Shown: piece after piece, positions 56,735 through 64,000 of the stretch
How positions within the stretch are numbered: the stretch's first letter is position 1
How the letters are laid out: each line of letters starts with the position of its first letter
From: Jackrogersella multiformis
Lineage: Eukaryota > Ascomycota > Sordariomycetes > Xylariales > Hypoxylaceae
DNA length: 64,000 bases
Direction: 5' to 3'
Assembly: GCA_902806575.1 (NCBI GenBank)
Contig: CADCXD010000008.1
Location: forward strand, 1-64,000
The notes under the pieces: generated by a model
Database searches by the model: none
Seen by the model: only the letters and a program-made list of their open reading frames with translations
Told to the model about the DNA's origin: nothing
Position numbers and translations under genes: made by a program

Positions 56735-58796
56735 TCACCCGGCAAATCCTCCCCGCGCCATCTTTCTCGCGCGCTGGTCTCGACGGTTATGGTTGGCCCT
56801 AGATCCTTTGTTTGCCTCGTTGCGTTTTCGAGCGTTTTCGGTATCCTTTTCGCCTGACGGGCCCGCGACACTTCCTCCTCCTCCTCCTCCTCCTCCTCCG
56901 CGACCACCACCTCTGCCTCGTCCACGGCCGCCTCGTCCGCGACCGCGGGCTCCACCTCGGAAACCACCGTCAATTTCAGAGTCTTCCGCTGCTGATCCTG
57001 CCGGGCTTGCACGCCAGGAAGTCGGAGCCAAAGCAGGTTGGTCGCCACCGAAAGTGCTATACTTCATCTCCAACTGTCTCATCTGATGCGGTGTTCTGGC
57101 TAGCATCAATGCCCAACCCTCGATAGCCTCGTCGGTCATTCCTGTTTGCTGCTTCAATTTTGCTCTAGCCTGGCTTCGTCTTGTAGCCGCATCTCTATCA
57201 AAGGCTTTCTGGTCTGACCGGTACGCTCTAAAAAGAGCTTCTTCATTTGCATCCTTCCGTTTCTGGTCATCTGCGTCCTCTGGGTTTCCATCATTTATTA
57301 CCAACCCAGCATCGGCGATGTCATACGTATCGTCCCTTTCATCGTCATCAGCATCGAATGCGGAGAGCGCGGAGAGAATGGCGGCCTTGTTTGGAGCGGA
57401 GGATCGATCATTCAGGATATCATCTGCTGATTTCTCTGGGTTACGTTTTCCGAAGTGGACATTGGATAGATCTACGGCCAAATTGTCGAATTCGTCATCA
57501 TCAAACACATTATGGCGTATAGGAACCTGAGGTGGTGTGGGCCGGGGTGCAATATCACGACTTTTTCTCCTGCTTCTCTCCGGAGACCTGTGCATGAATT
57601 AGTCAACGTACAAAAGAGAACGCGACCGAGTAAACGAACAAGTCTTTAGTACGATCTGCCGTAGCTAGGTGAGGTGGCAGTGAATCTTCAAGCAAGTGCG
57701 CAACAACTTGTTCGGTGTCGTCTCCGTACTCGTCGAGAAGCCTCGAGATAAAACCAGATCCTAGATCCGGGAACAAGTCTTGTATCTGAGAGATCTGGCT
57801 CATGCGATGCATTCTCATCTCTCCCGGAACTTCGTCACCTTCTGCCATGATCCCCTTTCCTTTGTCGATCTTCCGTTTGACTAGCCTCTTGGGTTTGAGA
57901 TTACCACCTGGTTTTCGGAAGCCTTCTAATGTGGTAATGACCGACTTCCCTCGCGTCGTACTCGAGCCAGATTCCTCTAAACGGCGTTGCACCTGCTTGA
58001 GGATGGGAGTAACTGTGACTAACTCGGCTACCATGGAGTCATTCGCATTTAAAGGCCCAGATTTGTGGCTGTCTGCCGCAACCTTGAGAGAGTAGAGCTG
58101 GTCGGTTAGCATAGAAAAGTTGGGAGAGTTCCCCTCGGTTAGGCCAACGAGACAGAGGTAAGCTGTTGTCACGATGGCCTTTCTTAAGGGGGGGTTCATG
58201 ATCTTGTAACAATTAATGAGCCCATCCAGAAAATCACTCCCAGCTAGGAAGAAAGCAGCTATGTCAGGAGAGGCATGGACGAGGTGGTTAAGCCTCTTCA
58301 AGCGAGACTCCAGGGTTTTTAGATCACCCTTTAGACCGGCATCAAGCGTAAGAATCAGGGATTTCTTCAAGGCATTCAGAGAAGTAGTCACTTGCGAATT
58401 CCGAGAGACTTGGCTGATCAGACTAGATGTTCTCCTTTTCGAATACAAGCGGCAGAAATCGGAAAGGAATTCCCACGGGAGCAAGGGGGGAGGTGAAGAA
58501 GGCATCCGAAAGAATCTAGCCACGAGGAGGAAGCATTCTCGACACAAAAGTTTTGCTGACGGAGAAGTGCCGAGTACGGTAGCACCGTTTGATGCCGCCT
58601 CTCTCATAAAAGAGACGAGGAAGGATAGTAGAGATTCATCCTTAGAGGACAGAAGGGCATAACGGTTCTCAGGTAGAGACAGATGCGCCTCTGCCAATGC
58701 CACCCAGTTAGATAGACAGGCCTCCCATTCCTGGGGGACGATGTGATCTCTCCATGGTGCTTCGGGAAATGGAGCAAACTGAGGTAAGGTTGCCAT
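56735..58796 (-). CDS. cue3: CUE-domain protein, Cue3/ASCC2-like (ribosome quality control trigger complex)
   Basis: The model is complement(56735-57587, 57640-58796), 669 residues, with a 52-base intron (donor GTTCGT, CTAAT branch, GCACAG acceptor) joining ADRTKD to LSPERSRRKS in phase. The N-terminal 290 residues are an alpha-helical ASCC2-type region. The CUE ubiquitin-binding domain lies at about residues 335-380 (QIQDLFPDLGSGFISRLLDEY, followed by EQVVAHLLEDSLP). The C-terminal part has an acidic segment, a helical KAFDRDAATRRSQARAKL block and an Arg/Gly-rich tail with a nine-glycine run. In yeast, Cue3 and human ASCC2 act in the complex that splits ribosomes stalled in collisions, reading K63-linked ubiquitin. 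The RG/poly-Gly tail suggests RNA contact. The protein is cytosolic. It shares a divergent promoter region with ribosomal protein uS10. Confidence 0.82.
56871..56899. repeat. (CCT)n trinucleotide run encoding poly-glycine
   Basis: A CTC/TCC microsatellite on the plus strand lies within the Cue3-like gene, where it encodes consecutive glycines in the RGG-type tail. It is likely to be length-variable. Confidence 0.85.
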
Positions 58797-58862
58797 TCTT
58801 AAGTCTTAAGTCTTAATTATGAATTATTAAGCCTTGAGTCTTGAGTCTTGAGTCTTAAGTCC
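58797..58862. repeat. Tandem heptamer AGTCTTG/AGTCTTA repeats
   Basis: Several copies of CTTAAGT / GTCTTGA heptamers are arranged in two blocks on either side of a short AT-rich spacer, immediately upstream of the Cue3-like start codon. This places them in its 5' leader. Confidence 0.8.
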
Positions 58863-59500
58863 TATTAAGAAGTTGTCGGGCGAGAAGAGGTCTAGGTATG
58901 ATATCGACCGGATATTCTTGTATCTCTTAATTTATTTACCATCTCTACATTGGTAATGAATAGTAGTGTAGAGTTGAGGTGAACGACCGGTTGGGTCCAC
59001 ATTGAGGATCTTTCCAAGGTTGGCCGGATGACTCTTTGGGTTTGTAAGTGGTTCCAATTTCCAAGGTTGTAAGTTCCCTGCTGAGATCAACCACATCATT
59101 TACCTAGGTAGGTAATTGAATATGTACTTAGGTACCTAGGTACACCCGACATGCCACTTAAGGTTCCCAACACATGCCCGGGCCCAATAGCCCTGTACCT
59201 AGGTACTTTATTATTATCATCTCGTAAGGCTGGATCCACTTTAGCCCTTATCCGAGAGCCCACATTCATAATCTTTTCGCAAATACCTATTTACCTATCG
59301 CGAACTTTTCTTTCTTTCGATTCCCCCTCCCACAACCTAGGTATCAACCCAACAACCCACGTCGCCTTCATCACTTTGCCGCAACATCAACGTTCGAGTC
59401 GTGAAGGAAAATATCTCAGCACCTGACCAAATTTTTAATCGTCTATCTGTATCTACCAGAACATTAAATAAATAAATAAAAACCTCCCAGACAGCCCAAG
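58797..59500. promoter_or_regulatory. Divergent promoter region between cue3 and rps20
   Basis: This interval of 704 bases separates two divergent genes and must hold both promoters. The left end has tandem heptamers (AGTCTTA and AGTCTTG) listed separately. TACCTAGGTA motifs occur at 59103-59145 and 59197. The right end just before the ribosomal gene is CA- and pyrimidine-rich with a short AAATA repeat leader. No exact transcription start could be placed. Confidence 0.55.
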
Positions 59501-59946
59501 ATGTCGTACAACAAGCCCGAGAAGGACTACGCCGGCGAGCAGGCTAAGACTCACAAGATCCGCATCACCCTCACCTCGCGCAAGGTCGCCTCTCTCGAGA
59601 AGGTCTGCACCGAGCTCATCGAGCGTGCCAAGAGCAAGGACCTCCGCGTCAAGGGCCCCGTCCGCCTTCCCACCAAGACCCTCAAGGTCACCACTCGAAA
59701 GACCCCCTGTGGTGAGGGTTCCAAGACCTGGGACTGCTTCGAGCTGCGCATCCACAAGCGCCTGATTGAGTGCGTCTTCTATTCTCCCTTCCTCCTCCTT
59801 CTCTTTCCCCTTCCCCTTCCCTGATATTCTTGCGAGTAATACTAACTATTCTCCTCCGTAGTCTGAACGCGCCCACCGAGACCGTGAAGCAGATCATCGT
59901 CAACATCGAGGCCGGTGTCGAGGTTGAGGTCACCATCGCTGCCTAA
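59501..59946 (+). CDS. rps20: Small ribosomal subunit protein uS10 (S20)
   Basis: The exons are 59501-59769 and 59862-59946, 117 residues, close to the 119 to 121 of human and yeast S20. The 92-base intron has donor GTGCGT, an ACTAAC branch and acceptor CCGTAG, and joins KRLIDLNAPTETV in phase. Family motifs are all present: KTHKIRITLTSRKVASLEKV, KDLRVKGPVRLPTKTLKVTT, the RKTPCGEGSKTWD loop and the C-terminal VNIEAGVEVEVT. It is part of the head of the 40S ribosome. Codon use is strongly biased toward C-ending codons, unlike its neighbours, as expected for very high expression. Confidence 0.97.
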
Positions 59947-60294
59947 ACTGGTATTTGGAAAGGGCGAGGAGATCGAGGTATCGAAAGGATCGCACAGGTT
60001 TTACAGATACCCATATCATTCGAGCCCCTATTCTAGAGGTGGCCTACAACCAGACAGGCTACAGGACACTATAGAGATGAATACAGGCTCAAGCTGATTC
60101 GCAAGACAAACACGTTATCAATTGCTTTCTCCCGTGATCGCGTGACTCGCTGCAATTATTGGGTATCTAATTGTCAAGTTTTCAAAGCGAAACTCCCGAT
60201 AACTCCGGCCCATACTAATTCATTAATGCCATTTCCCCTCGACCATATATGTATATTTCTATTGTTGGATCATTTCAAAATCCAACCTTCGCTT
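59947..60294. other. Convergent 3' region of rps20 and the nucleoporin gene
   Basis: About 350 bases between converging genes should contain both 3' untranslated regions and polyadenylation sites. No gene or repeat was seen. Confidence 0.5.
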
Positions 60295-62076
60295 TCAAAA
60301 ATTCCAAAGGCAATCTTCTCTCATAGGCGGCACTTCGGGCATATCTCCATCAAACCTGCCAGCAGCCGTCATATTCGCGTACGCCGCCTTGATGCTTGCA
60401 TTGTATATCGAAGCATCAGGCTCCGTGTCTTTATTGTAACCAGGTGGTCCATCGGGAAAGAAGATCTTGCGCCACGACCCGTCCGCATTCCGCACGCCGG
60501 GCACCGGTCGTTCCCCGGGTGACAGGTCCTGGGGCATCGCGTCTTGGTATTTATCGTCTACCTTCCACTTGTAGAGCACCGGCTGCCCATTGAACAGCAT
60601 GACCCGCCCATTCACAGCCTTGGCAATGTAACTGTCGGGGGGCGGATGCTGTTTGGTGCTATTCGGTCCGTAAGGGTTGGGCCCACCCCCAGGAGTAGAC
60701 TGGGCTTGTGCCTGTGGTTGCGGTTGTGATTGCGGTTGCGTCTGGGCCTGCGCGAAAGGATTGCTTGCCGCGGGTCCTAATCCAGCCGGCGGCTGTGCTC
60801 CGAATGGATTGTTGGTGGGAGCACCGAAGGGGGAGGTAGATGGTTGTTGGAAAGGATTGTTAGGGGCTGGGGTAGGGGCCGAGGTGTCCATCGACTGATC
60901 ATTAGACGGCACGCTCGGTGCTTGAGCAAAAGGGTTGGCTGTTGGCGGCTGGCCAAACGGACTAGATGTCGAGGTTGTTGCCTGTGCGAAAGGGTTAGGA
61001 GCAGCTGACGGTGCTGCAGCGAAGGGGTTTGGCTGTTGTCCCAAGGCTGACGGTTGTCCGAACGCACTTTGGGCAGGCTGGCTGAATCCAGCTGGCCCCG
61101 AGGCTGTGCTACTAAAGGGGTTAGGCTTCTGGCCTAGAGTTGACGGCTGTCCGAACGCGGGAGCTGCTCCGCCTAGTTGTGTAGGCTGGCCGAACGCAGG
61201 CTTGGTCGCCACCATGGTCGATGGCTGGCCAAAGGCCGAAGTGGACGGCGCAGAGCCAAAGGGGTTGGGTTTCTGTCCCAGTGTTGATGGTTGGCCGAAT
61301 GAAGGCCCACCACCGCCGAATGGATTTGCTTGGGGAGCCGCCGAGAAAGGGTTCGCGTTCGAGGCAAGAGGATTCGAGAAACCGGACTGAGGGCCAGCAT
61401 CAACCTCTCTTGCGAAGGTACCATTCGCGCCGTTGCTCTGGTTGCAGATATCTATACGGTTGGGATGCTTGTTTTCGGCTGATAGGATGAAGTTTATTGC
61501 GTCGTCAAGATTGGTCAGGGCCGTCTGATTCTGCAGCTCGGCCTGCTGAAAGAGAGCCATAACTTCCGACTCCTAATCTGATAGTCAATAATGCGGAACA
61601 AAGAATCAAGTTTCGGAGTCCTATACCGCCTGTTGCAGATTGCTGGAACTCTTGATATACACCATGATTTCTTCAAGACTTTGCTCTCGTGGATATCCGC
61701 CAAACATTTGCTCCGGGGCATCCCTTCCGGGACCGTAGCAGGATAGGAGCCATGATGGTCGCTCACTCGCTAGATCAGTCTTGACAATGTCTTTGGTGAT
61801 CTTGTAAGGGTTTTCTTGAGGCTGACTTCCCCCAATGTTTCCTCCAGTATTTCCTCCGGTGTTCAGGGCATTGAAACGGTTAGTGTTCGAATTGGGTGCT
61901 CCGAATGGATTCTGGTTCGCATTGGTGTCTGGATGCTCGAAACGGCAGGATGCTATGATGATAGGTGTCAGTTCTGTTGCCAATTGAAAAGGAAGATGAG
62001 AAGAAAGGTGTTAGAAGGGATTTTACTAACATCCATTTCGGCAATAGCCTTGCTGCCAGAATCTGCAAATGGCCAT
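60295..62076 (-). CDS. nup42: CCCH zinc-finger FG nucleoporin, Nup42/Amo1-like
   Basis: The model is complement(60295-61572, 61627-61952, 62031-62076), 549 residues. Two short introns (78 and 54 bases; donors GTTAGT and GTATAG) join in phase. Exon 1 is only 46 bases, and the first splice completes a CCCH finger: Cys4-x7-Cys12-x5-Cys18-x3-His22 (MAICRFWQQGYCRNG plus SSCRFEHP). A short helical region follows (YKITKDIVKTDL, QSLEEIMVYIKSSSN), then an intrinsically disordered domain full of FG, NPF and SxFGQPS repeats. The protein ends MPEVPPMREDCLWNF, as in filamentous homologues. Yeast Nup42 sits on the cytoplasmic face of the nuclear pore and helps Gle1/Dbp5 in mRNA export. The FG repeats are unusually regular, with a repeated FGQPSTLGQKPNPF unit. 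Confidence 0.85.
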
Positions 62077-62760
62077 CTCATAGGTGTGTTGATTAAGATA
62101 TGAGATATGAGATATGAATGTGAATATTCAGGTGACGAACACCTCAAAAAGTTGGTGCAGCCTTGAAATTTCAGCCTTGCAGGTTACAGCTAGAACTTGT
62201 CTACCTAGGTACCTAGCCTAGTTCGAGCTACCCCTGTTTAAATATTCAAGTATGCAGTTAAAGGAGGATACGTCTATCAGTAGATACCCTAGGTAGGTAT
62301 GCCTCTAAGCCTTTTGCGGATAAACAGGTACCTACGTACATGGGTACGAGCTTAATTTATTCTCACGAGTAGGTACCTAGGTACTAGCACTGGCTACCAG
62401 GTACCTATGTAGGTAGGTACCTGGTAGTAAGATTCCTTCTTAATTCCTTCCACTCTACTATATTCACACTGTCATTACTGCCGTCTCACCACCCCCTTGG
62501 GCACCTCTAAGTACCTACGTCCATAAAAAGAAAGCGTACCTATTTACATATTGTCTACCTAGGTAGTATCTAATATTTTTTACTTATCAAACAAACATAT
62601 ATTGTGCATCATCCACCTTCATTTGACTCGTATTTCCTGTACGTATCGAGAAAAAACTAACTTGGCGACTATGAAATTCCAGGATGAGGATATTTCCATA
62701 TACATATTCCGATACCTACCTAGCCTAGGTATGTCATAAATAACCAATAAATAATCAACC
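62077..62760. other. Intergenic region with palindrome cluster
   Basis: This is non-coding DNA between two minus-strand genes. TACCTAGGTA-type motifs are dense from about 62195 to 62430. The left end is the promoter of the nucleoporin gene. Confidence 0.55.
62195..62430. repeat. Dense cluster of TACCTAGGTA-type palindromes
   Basis: Repeated CTACCTAGGTACCTAG, TACCCTAGGTAGGTA and CCAGGTACCTATG strings lie upstream of the Nup42-like start codon. Motif and density are the same as in the other clusters. Confidence 0.75.
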
Positions 62761-64000
62761 TCATCCTTGCGCGGTAGCTCTAGCAAGAGGCTTCAGCCCT
62801 CCCTCGATATACGCCGACGATCTCCAATCAGACCAGTCATGCTTCAATAGACCCCAGGTCTCCTCGTAGTCCTGCCCACCAGAGCGGATGTAGTAGCTGC
62901 CCGAGATGACCCAGATGAACCACCCGGCCTTCTGCTCGGCGAGGTAGCTCGCGATGCAGGTCGAGTAGGTTCCCTGCCACGCGCTGCCCGACATGTCGAA
63001 CCCGAACTCGGTCAGCAGCACGGGGAAAACGTTGACCGTCTTCGAGTCCTCCGCGTGCATGGCCTGGAAGCCGCTGCTGTACAGCGAGCTCTTGAGGCTG
63101 TCGCAGTTCGACGCGCTGTTCTGGTAGTTGTGGATCTCCAACACCAGCTTGTTGGTGTAGCCCTTGAAGTCGGCCAGGCTGAACTTGGCGCTCGACGGCG
63201 TCAAGGCCGTGCTCTGCACTATCGGCGTGACGTATGTGTCGTAGTCGAGACCCGAGAGGAAGATGAGCAGGCCCGGGTTGGCCGAGTTGATCGCGCTTGT
63301 GCCTTTCTTGATGTTGGTGTACCAGTCGCGCCAGTTGTATGATTGGCTGCTGAGCGTCGAGTCGCTCGGCTTGCGAAGCTCGTTGCGCAGGGACATGGAC
63401 GTCAGGGCAGGCCAGTTTTTTCCATGGTTGGCCATATACGTGAGACCTCTGGTCCAGTTATTCACGTCTGTGTCTGGGTTAGCTACGCACATACAGGTTG
63501 GTAAGAAATATTCTTGCGCATACTATAATCCGTGTCTCCGAACCAAGTATTGCCATCGTTGGACGAGCAGCACCAAGCAGCTTTAGACATGTGGTTGTCC
63601 AGGTGAACAAAGACTTTCTGCTTTAGGCACTCTGCCGCGACCGCATCGAAGACCTGTAGGCGGGTGGTGCTGTCGTTGAAGGAAGGGTTCTTCGCGAGGA
63701 ATTGGCTATAAACCTTGGGACCGTTCGTCGACCCGAGTGCCTTGGTGAATGACGCCTTTACGGTTGTGTCCTGGCCGTTGTTGGCATAGATCTCGTCTAT
63801 CATCTGGATGGCGTACGTCAGGCGAATAGCGTTCATGCCAGCGCTCTTGATCTTAGAGACAACGGCCGCGATGGATTGATACTGCAGTCCATCCGGGATC
63901 ATCGCCTCGCCATGGCCTGGCCAATTGGCGCCGGCGTAGACGACATTGTTTCCTTGCGTATTTTTCATATCGCGGCCGGACGTCACCAATGGGCCGAACG
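62761..64000 (-). CDS. Glycoside hydrolase family 5 (cellulase-like), 5' end cut by window edge
   Basis: The visible exons are complement(62761-63473, 63524-64000); the N-terminus lies beyond the window. The 50-base intron (GTATGC, GCTAAC branch, acceptor CCCAG) joins GDTDYN to TDVNNW, restoring a GH5 motif. The visible part begins near PLVTSGRDMKN and contains VVYAGANWPGH, GMNAIRLTY, FVHLDNHMSKAAWCC, the acid/base glutamate in SLRNELRKP and the nucleophile glutamate in LLTEFGFD. GH5 enzymes cleave beta-glucans or mannans by a retaining mechanism. This subtype is the secreted endoglucanase-like group common in plant-associated fungi, so a signal peptide is expected in the missing part. The substrate cannot be fixed. 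Confidence 0.88.

Noticed and set aside
60935..61390. Plus-strand frame opposite the FG-repeat region
   Set aside because: Its Gly/Pro/Ala pattern mirrors the repeat of the real minus-strand nucleoporin.

Overview
The window is genomic DNA of a filamentous ascomycete (Pezizomycotina, most likely a sordariomycete). Nearly all genes carry short spliceosomal introns of about 50 to 95 bases with GTRNGY donors and CTRAY-type branch points. The gene families are fungal: DUF1996, CAP10/GT90, zinc-cluster regulators, ApsB/Mto1 and Nup42. The first bases read as one or two CCCTAA-type telomeric units, followed by about 0.5 kb of extremely AT-rich DNA that looks RIP-degraded, so the left edge is probably close to a chromosome end. 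Intergenic DNA throughout is studded with a short palindrome, TACCTAGGTA, and its ACCTACCT/AGGTAGGT extensions. I cannot place the species.

Layout. 1-5 kb: subtelomeric, with an F-box protein, a tiny CxxCxGxG cysteine-rich protein and a broken fragment resembling the C-terminus of GMP synthase between 14-base direct repeats. 5-11 kb: an HD-domain phosphohydrolase and three secreted or surface proteins (a two-exon secreted protein, a five-exon DUF1996 protein, a small GPI-anchored-like protein). 12-25 kb: mitochondrial transcription factor/dimethyltransferase-fold protein, GT90 glycosyltransferase, a 75-residue three-exon protein, a MARVEL-like membrane protein and arginase. 27-33 kb: an Avo2-like ankyrin protein, a previously hidden 90-residue gene, an unrecognised multi-exon protein, a DUF1993 protein and deoxyribose-phosphate aldolase. 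34-42 kb: a zinc-cluster regulator with a half cluster, a DUF1479 oxygenase-like protein and an amino-acid transporter. 45-50 kb: the long coiled-coil microtubule organiser ApsB/Mto1. 51-57 kb: two paralogous trypsin-like proteins, the second fused to C2H2 zinc fingers. 57-64 kb: Cue3/ASCC2-like, ribosomal protein uS10 (S20), Nup42-like nucleoporin and a GH5 cellulase cut by the right edge.

The gene content is mostly ordinary housekeeping and secretome. Genes are not in operons. The most interesting unit is the pair of intracellular-looking proteins at 51.2-56.7 kb. Each has a shared pre-domain followed by a His/Asp/Ser trypsin-like domain, and one has three zinc fingers in front. The fusion becomes visible only when a 52-base intron is recognised. 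Coding exons were joined by matching donor, acceptor and branch signals with reading phase; all joined models are divisible by three. No tRNA, rRNA or CRISPR was seen.
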